In this document: positions 33,978 to 43,435 of the stretch, in pieces
Layout of the letters: each line of letters begins with the position of its first letter
How positions within the stretch are numbered: position 1 is the stretch's first letter
NCBI RefSeq assembly: GCF_011046555.1
Contig: NZ_CP049246.1
Span: forward strand, 62,001-126,000
Length of the DNA stretch: 64,000 nt
From: Sphingobacterium lactis
Lineage (GTDB): Bacteria; Bacteroidota; Bacteroidia; Sphingobacteriales; Sphingobacteriaceae
Reading direction: 5' to 3'
Notes under the pieces: generated by a model
The model's input: the letters and a program-made list of their open reading frames with translations, nothing else
Database searches by the model: none
What the model was told of the DNA's origin: nothing
Made by a program: the position numbers and the translations under genes

Positions 33978-36242
33978 CTAAAAACCTAACCTATCCTCTT
34001 CCAATGTTTCCGTTTCGCCACCCCTAGCCGGGTCATTACCCCAGAACTGCGAATAGTTGGAGCAGTTCATTTCAAATCGGGTGATGCCTCCTGGCGGTTT
34101 CGGGAAGTCCTCTTGTGTATAGTTGAGGTCCTTATCCTTGTATACTTTGTTCATGAAGAGTCCGAACACCGGCATCGCCGCTGCGGCACCTTGCCCGTAC
34201 TGCATACTGCTGAAACTAATACCACGGTCTTCCGCACCAGTCCATACACCGGTTACCAATTCAGGTGTAACACCGATAAACCACGCATCGGAGTTATCGT
34301 TTGTGGTACCCGTTTTACCACCGATTGGATTTTTCAAACCACCGAAGTTCGGGTCCCAGCGTAAACGGGATCCCGTACCGCCGTCCACAACACCTTTCAG
34401 CATATCCACCATGGCGTAGGCCGTTTCACTGTTCAATGCTTTCAATACCTTAGGCGCTTTCTCATAGATTGGCGAACCATTCTTATCTTCAACACGAAGG
34501 ATCATGGTCGGCTCAACCCAAGTACCCTGATTCACGAAGGCCGAATAGGCACCCACCATATCAAATAGGGAGGCGTCATAGGAACCCAGCGCAATGGACA
34601 GGTTATTTGGAATATTCGAGGTAACCCCCATACGCTTGGTCAAATCAGCGACATTGGCAGCACCGACCTCACTGATGAGGTATGCGGACGCATAGTTCTG
34701 CGAATATTTAATAGCATTCCGTAATTGGATCGGGTCACCACCTTGCACGGTACCCTTTGGCGTCCAATCACCGTATGTACGCATATGGTTCGGGATGGAA
34801 ACACATGGTCCATATCCGTTATCGATCGCATAGGCATACACGAATGGTTTCGCAGTTGAACCCACCTGGCGTGTACCCAGTTTAACCTGGTCATATTTAA
34901 AGTGCTCGAAGTCGATACCACCGACCCAAGCCTTGATATATCCGGTCTGTGGCTCCATGGACATCATCGCATTACGCAGGAATAGCTTCGTGTATTTGAT
35001 GGAGTCCATCGGGCTCATCACCGTATCCACGCTACCTTTCCAGGTAAAGAGGTTCATAGGCACTTTCTTGTCAAATTCTTTGCGGATCTGTTCTTCGGAT
35101 AACCCTTCGGCCTTCAGCACCCGGTATCGGTCGGAACGTTTCATCCCCGTACGGAGTAGGTTTGCATTTTTACCCGTAAAGGCATTTTTGCGGCGCCATT
35201 GCTTATCAAATTCGTTCTGTAGGCGCTTCATCCATTCCTTTTGTGCTTCTTCAGCATATTGCTGCATCTTGTAGTTGATCGGCGTATAGACCTTCAATCC
35301 ATCACGATCCAGATCATAAGGGGTTCCATCCGGTTTGGTAATCGCCAAACGCTGGAATTCCTTTTTGATTTCTTCTTTCAAAACCGCCCGGAAATATGGA
35401 GCAAGACCTTCGCCGTAGTTGGAGATGGTCAACTTCAAACCAAGAGGTTTTTCTTTAAATTTCTCGTATTCTTCGCTGCTGATAAAGTTTTGACTGAACA
35501 TGTTGTGCAACACCAGATTTCTCCGGGTTGTTGCATTCTCGGGATAGCGTACTGGTGAATAAACACCTGGACCCTTTAACATTCCCACCAATAAAGCTGC
35601 CTGCTCGGCAGTTAGTTTATCAGGTGTGGTATTGAAATAGGTCCTTGCCGCGGATTTAATACCAAATGTATTGTAGGCACCGAAATCAACCGTGTTGAAG
35701 TACATCATGATGATTTCCTCCTTGGTATAGTTTCTTTCCAAACGAACGGCCGTAATCCACTCCTGCAATTTCTGCATGATACGCTTTAGGGAATTCCGTT
35801 CGCGCTTTTCGGCGAATAAATTCAGGGCCAATTGCTGGGTAATGGTACTACCTCCCTGCTTATTCCCGGAAAGGGTCAATAACACAGTGGATAGTGTACG
35901 GGAATAATCAATCCCTGAGTGCTCATAAAAACGCTTATCCTCCGTGGATACAAGCGCCTGCACCAAATACGGGGATAGCTCGCTGTACTTGACATTCGAA
36001 CGGTTGTGGACAAAATAGGTACCTAATACCTTATTGTCTTCAGTTAAGATTTCTGAGGCTAAGTTACTTTTTGGATTTTCAAGATCCTTGAATGTAGGAA
36101 GTTTCCCAAATAAGCCAATCCTCACACTCAATAAGAACACTACAACAAACAACACCAACCCTATTAAAACTTTCCAAAAAAGGCCGGAATATCGTTTTAC
36201 GTCCTCTTCGGTCAGTTTACTACTTTTTGATTCTCTCTTCAT
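33978..36242 (-). CDS. Class A penicillin-binding protein (PBP1A-type)
   Basis: 754 residues, bifunctional peptidoglycan glycosyltransferase and transpeptidase. One membrane helix is at about residues 25-45. The GT51 domain shows VSTEDKRFYEHSGIDYSRT and GGSTITQQLALNLF, the transpeptidase domain has the active-site serine in VGSTAKPFVYAYA (S-T-A-K), YSQNYAS (SQN) and GGKTGTTNDNSDAW (KTGT). It polymerises and cross-links peptidoglycan in the periplasm. The start ATG at 36242 gives a Lys/Arg-rich cytoplasmic tail (MKRESKSSKL). It is followed by the strong terminator next to uvrC. Confidence 0.95.
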   Translation of the reverse strand: MKRESKSSKLTEEDVKRYSGLFWKVLIGLVLFVVVFLLSVRIGLFGKLPTFKDLENPKSNLASEILTEDNKVLGTYFVHNRSNVKYSELSPYLVQALVSTEDKRFYEHSGIDYSRTLSTVLLTLSGNKQGGSTITQQLALNLFAEKRERNSLKRIMQKLQEWITAVRLERNYTKEEIIMMYFNTVDFGAYNTFGIKSAARTYFNTTPDKLTAEQAALLVGMLKGPGVYSPVRYPENATTRRNLVLHNMFSQNFISSEEYEKFKEKPLGLKLTISNYGEGLAPYFRAVLKEEIKKEFQRLAITKPDGTPYDLDRDGLKVYTPINYKMQQYAEEAQKEWMKRLQNEFDKQWRRKNAFTGKNANLLRTGMKRSDRYRVLKAEGLSEEQIRKEFDKKVPMNLFTWKGSVDTVMSPMDSIKYTKLFLRNAMMSMEPQTGYIKAWVGGIDFEHFKYDQVKLGTRQVGSTAKPFVYAYAIDNGYGPCVSIPNHMRTYGDWTPKGTVQGGDPIQLRNAIKYSQNYASAYLISEVGAANVADLTKRMGVTSNIPNNLSIALGSYDASLFDMVGAYSAFVNQGTWVEPTMILRVEDKNGSPIYEKAPKVLKALNSETAYAMVDMLKGVVDGGTGSRLRWDPNFGGLKNPIGGKTGTTNDNSDAWFIGVTPELVTGVWTGAEDRGISFSSMQYGQGAAAAMPVFGLFMNKVYKDKDLNYTQEDFPKPPGGITRFEMNCSNYSQFWGNDPARGGETETLEEDRLGF

Positions 36243-36459
36243 TTGTTAAATTAATGAAACTACGAATGGTTACCCATGAAAATGTAATTCTGCTATTATC
36301 AGTAAATGTGCCAAACATTTTTTAACAACAACAAAAATACCATAAATTTCCCGATGTCAATAATTCTAATTTTTTATCCTACGAAAAACATGCGAAATCA
36401 ACCTTAAATCTGTAGTATGCAATTATTTTCACAGGGATTTTATACCTTAGTTTTTGCAT

Positions 36460-37680
36460 ATGCCTAACACGAAATCAAAAGCTGGACTTTTATTTATTTT
36501 CATCACCGTTGTTCTGGATTCGATCGGTCTTGGGATCATCATTCCTGTGATGCCGGCCTTGATCCAGGAGCTGATCCATGGCGACCTTAGCAAGGCCTCC
36601 TCCTACGGCGGATGGCTGACGTTCAGTTATGCATTTACGCAATTTTTCTTCGCTGCCGTCCTTGGCAACTTGAGCGACCATTACGGTCGTCGGCCCGTGC
36701 TCCTTTGTTCTTTGTTCGGATTTACCATCAATTACCTGATTATCGGATTTGCTCCGTCCATTTTCTGGCTATTCCTTGGGCGATTGGTGGCGGGAATTAC
36801 CGGCGCCAGTCATACGGTTGCCGCAGCCTATATTGCCGATGTATCCACAAAGGAGAATAAGGCACAGAATTTTGGTCTACTGGGTGCAGCCTTCGGTTTG
36901 GGATTCATTATCGGTCCCGTGCTGGGCGGGGTTATTGGCCACTACGGCCCAAGGTATCCGTTCTTTGCCGCCGCGGGACTCACCTTCCTGAATTTCCTGT
37001 ACGGTTATTTCATCATTCCAGAGTCGTTACCCAAGGAAAATCGACGGAAATTCCACTGGCGGAATGCCAATCCAATCGGCAGTTTCCGTCACCTCAACCG
37101 CTATCCGCAGATCTTACCCTTGGTTGTCTGTATCTTTCTGCTCAATGTAGCGGCGCATGCTGTACAGAGTACATGGTCGTATTTCACCATGGAGAAGTTC
37201 CAATGGGATGAACGGATGGTTGGCTATTCTTTAGGTTTTATTGGCGTGTTATTGACCATCGTTCAGGCCGGCCTGATCCGGTTGATCATCCCGAAATTCG
37301 GCATCGCAAAGAGTATTGTTCTGGGGCTGTTGCTGAATTGCTTCTCCCTGTTTGCAATGGGGACTGTCCAATCCACGGAGATGTTGTTTGGCGTGAGTGT
37401 TTTTTACGTTTTTGCCGGAATTGCCGGTCCAGCAATTCAAAGCTCCATTTCCAATCAGACACCGGCAAATGAACAGGGGCAAATCCAAGGAGGCTTGACC
37501 TGCCTGATCAGTCTGACGGCCATCATCGGCCCATTGATCATGACCTCGCTATTCTCCTATTTTACGCAAAAAAATGGCCCGGTATATCTACCGGGCGCAC
37601 CTTTTTATCTTGGAGGTCTCCTTGCATTGATAGCCGCATTAATCGCTATCAATTACTTCAGGAAAACAAAATCAACTTAA
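36460..37680 (+). CDS. MFS drug:H+ antiporter, TetA-like (DHA1 family)
   Basis: 406 residues, twelve predicted membrane helices. The N-terminal [20 protein letters not shown] and the loop [20 protein letters not shown] (motif A, GxLSDxxGRRP) with [19 protein letters not shown] (motif C) are those of the TetA tetracycline efflux group. Many such chromosomal proteins do not give tetracycline resistance, so the substrate is open. The ATG at 36460 is preferred over a TTG at 36454. The stop overlaps that of ispF by three bases, tail to tail. No TetR gene is adjacent. Confidence 0.88.
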   Translation: MPNTKSKAGLLFIFITVVLDSIGLGIIIPVMPALIQELIHGDLSKASSYGGWLTFSYAFTQFFFAAVLGNLSDHYGRRPVLLCSLFGFTINYLIIGFAPSIFWLFLGRLVAGITGASHTVAAAYIADVSTKENKAQNFGLLGAAFGLGFIIGPVLGGVIGHYGPRYPFFAAAGLTFLNFLYGYFIIPESLPKENRRKFHWRNANPIGSFRHLNRYPQILPLVVCIFLLNVAAHAVQSTWSYFTMEKFQWDERMVGYSLGFIGVLLTIVQAGLIRLIIPKFGIAKSIVLGLLLNCFSLFAMGTVQSTEMLFGVSVFYVFAGIAGPAIQSSISNQTPANEQGQIQGGLTCLISLTAIIGPLIMTSLFSYFTQKNGPVYLPGAPFYLGGLLALIAALIAINYFRKTKST

Positions 37681-38156
37681 TCTTTCTGCAATAGGCATAC
37701 GGCATAGGCAACAACGCCTTCTTCCCGACCGATAAAGCCCATCTTTTCGTTCGTCGTGGCCTTTATGGAGATATCATCCACAGAGATTCCAGCCGCGCGG
37801 GCCAGATTCTCCTTCATTTGGGGAATGTAGGGTTTAATCTTTGGGGCCTCCAGGCACAGCATTCCATCGATATTGCCGATAGACCAGCCTTTATCTTGGA
37901 TGAGTTTAACACAGTGTTTTAACAGCTCCAAGCTATCCGCACCTTTCCACCGCTCATCGGTATTCGGAAAGTGGTAGCCAATATCCTCCAGGTTCGCAGC
38001 ACCCAAAAGAGCATCACAGATGGCATGGGCCAGCACATCGGCATCCGAATGGCCAAATGCCCCGGAATGATGGTCCAAGGTTACACCGCCAACAACAAAT
38101 GGATGTCCCGATTTCATTTGGTGGACATCAAATCCAAATCCTACTTTAATTTTCAT
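37677..38156 (-). CDS. ispF: 2-C-methyl-D-erythritol 2,4-cyclodiphosphate synthase
   Basis: 159 residues. Forms the cyclodiphosphate in the non-mevalonate isoprenoid pathway. Metal ligands D10 and H12 are in VGFGFDVHQM and H44 in HSDADVLAHAICDALLGA; DIGYHFPNTDERWKGADS and SIKATTNEKMGFIGREEGV are also diagnostic. A frame extension to 38183 exists, but MKIKVGFGFDVHQ is the usual start. Convergent with the MFS gene, stops overlapping. Confidence 0.95.
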   Translation of the reverse strand: MKIKVGFGFDVHQMKSGHPFVVGGVTLDHHSGAFGHSDADVLAHAICDALLGAANLEDIGYHFPNTDERWKGADSLELLKHCVKLIQDKGWSIGNIDGMLCLEAPKIKPYIPQMKENLARAAGISVDDISIKATTNEKMGFIGREEGVVAYAVCLLQKD

Positions 38157-38229
38157 ATCGTTACGAATATACGCAGTATTCAACTAGCTAAAAAATGAAT
38201 TTACCTTTGGGACGAAGGTTCGGTTCGGC

Positions 38230-38269
38230 CCAAAAAAATCCGCCGAGCAAAATATTCGCTCGGCGGATT
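38230..38269 (-). terminator. Intrinsic terminator for the GT5 gene
   Basis: AATCCGCCGAGC (38237-38248) and GCTCGGCGGATT (38258-38269) form a perfect 12-bp GC-rich stem with a nine-base loop. On the minus strand it is followed by a run of seven T (38238-38232, its first two overlapping the stem end), about 57 bases after the stop of the GT5 gene. Confidence 0.88.
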
Positions 38270-38325
38270 GTACTTCTTATCAAAAGTCTCTCTCGTGCTG
38301 CTTTAATCAAGCCGCTCGGTGTGCT

Positions 38326-39153
38326 TTACGCGGAGACTTCTTCATTCACGAACTCATCATACAGTTCGCCAAATGCTTCATAGTCATCATCTGCGGAAGG
38401 CGCAAAGGTACGGATGTTATTATCCTTGATATAGGCCAATATTTCCGGGTTGATGTCAGCGTCCGATTTTATAGCTACGTCCGTAAAGGAAAGTGCTCCC
38501 TTATAGATGTCTACATAGCTACCTGACCCATACTCCTTCAATTTGTCGGCTTCGATATCTTCCTGTGCTGCCAATTCAGCATACTTGGTACCCAAGGATT
38601 CGCCATTGAACTCTTCGTTGTACAACGAGAAGAACACTTTCGCATCCTTGAATGTAGGATCGTCCTGGTAAACGGTTTTCAGGTATGCTGGTACCATCGC
38701 TGTAAACCAGCCGTGGCAATGTACCACATCCGGTGACCAACCTAACTTCTTAACGGTTTCCAAGGCGCCTTTACAGAAGAACAATGAACGTTCGTTATTG
38801 TCTTCAAATGCTTTTCCAGACTCATCACGAAATACTTTTTTCCGCTGGAAGTACTCTTCGTTATCCAAGAAGTACACTTGCATTCTTGCCGCTGGCAAGG
38901 ATGCCACTTTAATAATTAGCGGATTATCATTATTGTCCACCACAATGTTCATTCCCGACAACCTTATCACTTCATGTAGACGATTTCTGCGCTCATTGAT
39001 ATTACCAAAACGAGGCATTAGAATCCGAATCTCGAATCCTTTTTCCTGCATTGCATGTGGTAACTGGCGTGTAATTTCAGAAATTTTACTAAGTTCAAGG
39101 AAAGGCGACATTTCATGGGTTATAAACAAGATTTTCGTTTTTGCCATCTCCAA
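38326..39153 (-). CDS. Short glycogen/starch synthase-like protein (GT5 N-terminal domain only)
   Basis: 275 residues (273 if the ATG at 39147 is used). The sequence KILFITHEMSPFLELSKISE resembles the N-terminal ADP-glucose-binding start of glycogen synthase, but without the K-x-G-G-L motif (here there is L-S-K-I-S), and later VVHCHGWFTAMVPAYLK matches the HxHDW region. The C-terminal GT-B domain (about 200 residues) is absent, so the chain is about 60 percent of a full synthase. The gene is divergent from panC, an arrangement that seems common in Bacteroidota. Catalysis is doubtful; a regulatory or other role is possible. Confidence 0.85.
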   Translation of the reverse strand: MEMAKTKILFITHEMSPFLELSKISEITRQLPHAMQEKGFEIRILMPRFGNINERRNRLHEVIRLSGMNIVVDNNDNPLIIKVASLPAARMQVYFLDNEEYFQRKKVFRDESGKAFEDNNERSLFFCKGALETVKKLGWSPDVVHCHGWFTAMVPAYLKTVYQDDPTFKDAKVFFSLYNEEFNGESLGTKYAELAAQEDIEADKLKEYGSGSYVDIYKGALSFTDVAIKSDADINPEILAYIKDNNIRTFAPSADDDYEAFGELYDEFVNEEVSA

Positions 39154-39192
39154 CTGTTTTTTTTTATTTTATTGAATAGTAAAATCGGTCTA

Positions 39193-39223
39193 CAAAGATA
39201 CAAAGAATATCTCAATTTTACAA
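39193..39223 (-). promoter_or_regulatory. Promoter of the GT5 gene: TTG-N20-TATCTTTG
   Basis: On the minus strand TTG (39223-39221) is followed after 20 bases by TATCTTTG (39200-39193), both fitting the Bacteroidota -33/-7 pattern. The predicted leader to the ATG at 39153 is about 35 bases. Confidence 0.5.
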
Positions 39224-39296
39224 TTGATTAAAAATCATCGTTTTATAATTCAAAGATTATTCCTCACTTTTGTAGCTTATTTCATAATTTTTGCCA

Positions 39297-40145
39297 GTGA
39301 AAATAGTTCGCACCAAGCAGGAGCTCCAAGATGTCTTGGAACCCCTACGTCAACAGAAAAAGGTCATCACCCTGATCCCTACCATGGGCGCCCTGCATGA
39401 AGGACACCTTTCCCTAATCAACTTCGCGAAGCCACGCACCGACATTACAGTCTGCAGCATCTTCGTCAATCCCACACAGTTCAACGACCCCAAGGACCTG
39501 GAGAAATACCCACGTCCCATTGAGAACGATATCGCATTGCTAGAATCTGTAGCCTGTGATATCTTGTTCCTGCCTGAGGTTTCCGAAATGTATCCCGCAA
39601 ACGATACGCCATGGCATATCGACTTGGGCCAATTGGACCACATCTGGGAGGGCGAACACCGTCCCGGTCACTTTCAGGGCGTAACCCAGATTGTCTATAA
39701 ATTGTTCAAGCTGGTGGAACCGGATCAGGCCTGTTTTGGACAGAAGGATTTTCAACAGGTTATGGTGATCCAACGCATGGTGGAAATCAAGGAACTGCCT
39801 GTACAACTATTGATCTGCCCGACGGTCCGCAGTGAAAAAGGATTGGCACTAAGCTCCAGAAACGCTCGCCTTTCCGAACAGGGCAAAGCAGATGCCTTGA
39901 CCTTATCCGCCGCCTTGCGGTACATTAAGGAACAGATCGGCACGAAGGAGATTCCCGAAATATTGGAAGAAGCCAAGGGGTTGATCGCGGCGAATCCCAA
40001 CGTGGAACTGGAGTACCTCGGCATTTGTGAGACGAGTACGCTGGAACCGGTAACCAGCTTGACCCCAAATAAAGAATATGTTGCCCTTATTGCGGCATGG
40101 GTAGAAAAAGTACGTTTAATAGACAATATATTACTTTCCCATTAG
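39297..40145 (+). CDS. panC: Pantothenate synthetase
   Basis: About 282 residues. Joins pantoate and beta-alanine using ATP. Motifs seen are TLIPTMGALHEGHLSLI (HxGH nucleotide-binding site), FVNPTQFNDPKDLEKYPR, ACFGQKDFQQVMVIQRM and GLALSSRNARLS. The start is either GTG at 39297 (MKIVRTKQEL) or TTG at 39291 (MPVKIVRTK); GTG is chosen because the family starts close to this point. A near-match to the -7 consensus (TAATTTTTG) ends a few bases before, so the leader would be very short. panD follows. Confidence 0.93.
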   Translation: MKIVRTKQELQDVLEPLRQQKKVITLIPTMGALHEGHLSLINFAKPRTDITVCSIFVNPTQFNDPKDLEKYPRPIENDIALLESVACDILFLPEVSEMYPANDTPWHIDLGQLDHIWEGEHRPGHFQGVTQIVYKLFKLVEPDQACFGQKDFQQVMVIQRMVEIKELPVQLLICPTVRSEKGLALSSRNARLSEQGKADALTLSAALRYIKEQIGTKEIPEILEEAKGLIAANPNVELEYLGICETSTLEPVTSLTPNKEYVALIAAWVEKVRLIDNILLSH

Positions 40146-40177
40146 AGAAAAATTAAAGTCATTTTATATTAAAAGAT

Positions 40178-40185
40178 TAACTTTG
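40178..40185 (+). promoter_or_regulatory. -7 element TAACTTTG directly before panD
   Basis: TAACTTTG matches TAnnTTTG and ends four bases before the first panD ATG (40190), which predicts a leaderless or nearly leaderless transcript. No -33 TTTG at the usual distance. Confidence 0.4.
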
Positions 40186-40189
40186 CACC

Positions 40190-40537
40190 ATGATGATAGA
40201 AGTAATGAAATCAAAAATTCATAGAGCCCGTGTTACGCAGGCTGAATTGAATTACGTAGGCAGCATCACGATCGATCAAGACTTAATGGATGCCGCTGAT
40301 ATAATTGCTAATGAACGAGTACAGATTGTAAACAACAACAATGGGGCGAGACTGGAAACCTACGTTATTCCCGGCGAACGCGGCACAGGTACCATCTGTT
40401 TGAATGGTGCAGCAGCACGCTTGGTCCAGGTTGGCGATATCGTGATCATAATTTCTTACGCGCTTATGGAGCGTGAAGAAGCTAGAGCGCATCAGCCCCT
40501 TCTTGTATTCCCGGATGAGCACAATAAAATTGTATAA
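40190..40537 (+). CDS. panD: Aspartate 1-decarboxylase
   Basis: 115 residues (114 from the ATG at 40193). Makes beta-alanine for pantothenate; pyruvoyl enzyme formed by self-cleavage between Gly and Ser in [17 protein letters not shown]. The N-terminus [20 protein letters not shown], the [17 protein letters not shown] segment and [21 protein letters not shown] are typical. It is encoded 44 bases after panC, so the two supply both steps next to each other. A strong terminator follows. Confidence 0.95.
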   Translation: MMIEVMKSKIHRARVTQAELNYVGSITIDQDLMDAADIIANERVQIVNNNNGARLETYVIPGERGTGTICLNGAAARLVQVGDIVIIISYALMEREEARAHQPLLVFPDEHNKIV

Positions 40538-40567
40538 AATTAACCTTAAAATAATTTGGTTTCAATC

Positions 40568-40608
40568 ATATTCCCTAAAAATTAGCTAATTTTAGGGAAT
40601 ATTTTTTT
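40568..40608 (+). terminator. Intrinsic terminator after panD
   Basis: ATATTCCCTAAAA (40568-40580) and TTTTAGGGAATAT (40590-40602) make a 13-bp perfect stem with a nine-base loop that is itself partly self-complementary (TTAGCTAA), followed by a run of seven Ts to 40608. The last T's overlap the possible TTG start of the next gene. Confidence 0.9.
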
Positions 40609-40978
40609 GAAAGCATTGCATAAATTATTGACATATCGCCAACTTGTCGCCAACTTCCTACTCGTTTGGATGCTGGCCATCATTACGAGCGGTGTTGTCT
40701 TTATGCACAAGGAGGTTACTTCAACCGGGGAGATCGTTACCCACATTCACCCGTACAACCTCGGCGAAAAGAATCACCACAAACATCACTCCGATGCCGA
40801 AATCCGCATCTTGGACATTGTCTACCAAGGGACCTACCTGAATTGGAGCCCAGTCACTTTCCAAGCAGCCATCCAGCCGGAATTCGCTATTATGGAATTC
40901 CAGGTCAGCACCATCCAGGTCTTTTCCATTGACCTCGACATCCCCAGCGGAAGGGGACCCCCGAATTTCTTAGCATAA
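40607..40978 (+). CDS. Small membrane-anchored His-rich protein, unknown function
   Basis: About 123 residues, not assigned to a family. Residues 13-33 (LVANFLLVWMLAIITSGVVF) form one membrane helix; the following part is rich in His: MHKEVTSTGEIVTHIHPYNL and NHHKHHSDAEI, which suggests binding of metal ions outside the inner membrane. The start is uncertain: TTG at 40607 lies in the T-run of the panD terminator and TTG at 40616 is another choice; no ATG exists before residue 22. It precedes a TonB-dependent receptor on the same strand (111-base gap), so a shared role in metal or heme uptake is inferred. Confidence 0.65.
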   Translation: MKALHKLLTYRQLVANFLLVWMLAIITSGVVFMHKEVTSTGEIVTHIHPYNLGEKNHHKHHSDAEIRILDIVYQGTYLNWSPVTFQAAIQPEFAIMEFQVSTIQVFSIDLDIPSGRGPPNFLA

Positions 40979-41036
40979 CCCCGATTTATTTTTTATGTAG
41001 TGATCGTATGCCCCCATGAGCATGCCATATCCTGCA

Positions 41037-41055
41037 TCATCCCCATTTGGGATGA
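41037..41055 (+). promoter_or_regulatory. Inverted repeat TCATCCC-N5-GGGATGA upstream of the TonB receptor
   Basis: A 7-bp perfect inverted repeat with a five-base spacer, 35 bases before the receptor ATG. It could be an operator or a leader hairpin. No known operator consensus is claimed. Confidence 0.35.
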
Positions 41056-41089
41056 AAATCACGTATGTATTTATTGCTAAGAATTCTTT

Positions 41090-43435
41090 ATGAAACTTCA
41101 CTTCATCAGGGTTACCCTGATCATTATATGCTTATTTATGGGCGGCGAATTTGCTATGGCCCAAATTCAAGGACATGTCGTAAACGACAAAAAAGAGCCC
41201 ATTGCGAACGCTACAGTGCAATTGGAGGGCACCAAAGTCGGTACCTCAACCGATAGCTTGGGTTATTTTAATCTAGATTTACATGGACAACAGGCGAAGA
41301 ACCTATCCATCCGAGCAGTCGGGTACCAACCCTTAAGAAAGGGAATGCAGGACATCAACCCGCAAGAACCCCTACAGTTCATGTTATACGAGGACAACCT
41401 CAACCTCAACGAGGTGGTTGTAAGCGCCAGCCGCTACGGGATGGAGCGCAAGAAAGCGCCTGTCATTGTCAATGTACTGAGCCCGAAACTGTTCAATGCA
41501 ACGCAGTCCGTGGCAATGTCGGAAACATTGAATTACCAACCTGGTGTGCGCGTCGAGAACAATTGCCAGAACTGTGGATTTACGCAGGTACGATTAAACG
41601 GCATGGAGGGCGCTTATTCCCAAATCCTGATCAATAGCCGATCGGTTTTCAGTGCGCTGAACAGCGTCTATGGTTTGGATCAGATTCCCACCAGCATGAT
41701 CGACCGCATCGAAGTCGTGCGCAGTGGAGGTTCTGCCCTATTCGGTGCTAATGCCATCGCCGGGACCATCAATATCATCACCAAGGATCCGGTGGAAAAT
41801 GATTGGCAGCTGAAATCAACAAATTCCATCATCGATGGACAATCCTGGGACAATACCATCGACTTCAACACTTCCTACGTGGATAACGACCTGCAATCGG
41901 GTGTGACCTTCTATGGTATGCACCGCAAGCGTGAAGCTTACGATGCCAACGGAGATGGGTTTTCGGAGATGACCAAACTGAAGAACCTCACCTTCGGTAC
42001 AAAGGCTTTTTATAAACCGAATGATTACAACAAGATCACGTTGGACTTGAGTGTGCTGAACGAGTTCCGTCGTGGTGGTGACAAATTGGATGAGGCGCCA
42101 CATTTTTCCGAAATTACCGAACAATTGCGCACCAACTCTTTTATCGCTGGATTGACCTATGACTTGTATTCGAAGGATTTCAAACATAAGTTGTCCCTTT
42201 ACAGTTCAGCCCAATTTACCGACCGGGAGAGCTACTATGGGGGCCTCGGCGGCGGAAGAACCCATCTGGACAGCCTAACAGCGGCCAATGCCTATGGAAA
42301 TACGGATGATTTCGCGATGGTTGCCGGTGCGCAGTACACCTATAATTTTGAGCGGGATGTTATCACAGCCGGCTTGGAATACAGCAACAATCATACAAAG
42401 GATAAAATTCCAGGCTATCAACGACTGATCGACCAAAATACGCAAGGATTGGGCGCGTATGCGCAGTATGAATGGAATTTATTGGATAACCTAAAGTCGC
42501 TACTGGGGGGCCGTTATGACTACATCTACGTGGATGGCACCTATAAATTGGCCGGACGCGACCGCAGTTCTACAGAGAGTTTCGGAACATTCAGTCCACG
42601 ATTCACTTTGCTCTATGATATCACGGACTATCTTCAATTCCGTGGTGGCTATGCACGAGGATTTCGTGCACCGCAGGCCTTTAACGAGGACATGCACGTC
42701 ACGTCCATTGGTGGACAGCAAGTATTCGTGCTGATTGGTGAAAACCTGAAAACAGAATATTCTAATGCCTATACGGGATCACTGAACTTTACCAAAAATT
42801 TCGGGTCGGTACAGACCAGTCTATTGGTAGAAGGTTTCTACACCGACTTGAAAAACCCATTCACGACCATTATGACTTCTGAGGAAGAAAGCCTGATCAT
42901 CAAAGAAATGCGGAACGGTACAGGAGCCAAGGTATATGGATCGAACATCGAGCTGAACGTGGCACCATCTGCCAAATACAGCTTCCAAATGGGCGGAACG
43001 ATCCAAAGATCGGAATATAAGGATGCTCAACTGCTCTATGAAGGAGAAACAGCAGCGGAAAACATCAGCAGTAAACGATTTGTCCGCACGCCCAACAGCT
43101 ATGGCTACTTAAACGCCAATTGGAAACCGATCACGGCTTTTTCGCTGGACATCACCGGAATCTATACCGGTAGCATGATCGTACCGCATCTCTTTGAGGG
43201 AGAAAATATGACCCTAAAAAACTCACCGGAATTCTTTGAAGCCAATTTCCGCTTGGGCTATACGTTCGCGCTGAAAAAAGATCTGAATGTCGAACTGTTT
43301 GGTGGCATTCAGAATGTGTTCAATGCATTCCAGAAAGATTTTGATCGGGGTGCGCTACGGGATTCCGATTACATTTATGGACCTTCAAAACCGCGGACAT
43401 TTACCTTCGGTGTTAAAATTGGCCACTTTCACTAA
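41090..43435 (+). CDS. TonB-dependent receptor with CxxC in the plug domain
   Basis: 781 residues. Signal peptide at 1-24, a carboxypeptidase-regulatory-like domain at about 25-102 (IQGHVVNDKKEPIANATVQL), a TonB-box-like NEVVVSASR near 108, a plug domain to about 240 (EVVRSGGSALFGANAIAGTI near 208) and a 22-strand outer-membrane barrel. In the plug, C159-Q-N-C162 (VENNCQNCGFTQVRLNG) forms a CxxC motif. The receptor imports an iron, copper or other metal complex or a cofactor using TonB; the ligand cannot be named. A thioredoxin-fold gene overlaps its stop by one base. Confidence 0.92.
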   Translation: MKLHFIRVTLIIICLFMGGEFAMAQIQGHVVNDKKEPIANATVQLEGTKVGTSTDSLGYFNLDLHGQQAKNLSIRAVGYQPLRKGMQDINPQEPLQFMLYEDNLNLNEVVVSASRYGMERKKAPVIVNVLSPKLFNATQSVAMSETLNYQPGVRVENNCQNCGFTQVRLNGMEGAYSQILINSRSVFSALNSVYGLDQIPTSMIDRIEVVRSGGSALFGANAIAGTINIITKDPVENDWQLKSTNSIIDGQSWDNTIDFNTSYVDNDLQSGVTFYGMHRKREAYDANGDGFSEMTKLKNLTFGTKAFYKPNDYNKITLDLSVLNEFRRGGDKLDEAPHFSEITEQLRTNSFIAGLTYDLYSKDFKHKLSLYSSAQFTDRESYYGGLGGGRTHLDSLTAANAYGNTDDFAMVAGAQYTYNFERDVITAGLEYSNNHTKDKIPGYQRLIDQNTQGLGAYAQYEWNLLDNLKSLLGGRYDYIYVDGTYKLAGRDRSSTESFGTFSPRFTLLYDITDYLQFRGGYARGFRAPQAFNEDMHVTSIGGQQVFVLIGENLKTEYSNAYTGSLNFTKNFGSVQTSLLVEGFYTDLKNPFTTIMTSEEESLIIKEMRNGTGAKVYGSNIELNVAPSAKYSFQMGGTIQRSEYKDAQLLYEGETAAENISSKRFVRTPNSYGYLNANWKPITAFSLDITGIYTGSMIVPHLFEGENMTLKNSPEFFEANFRLGYTFALKKDLNVELFGGIQNVFNAFQKDFDRGALRDSDYIYGPSKPRTFTFGVKIGHFH

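Noticed and set aside
36460..37680. Tetracycline resistance call for the TetA-like exporter
   Set aside because: Motifs fit the whole DHA1 family; no adjacent tetR-type regulator and no signs of mobile context.
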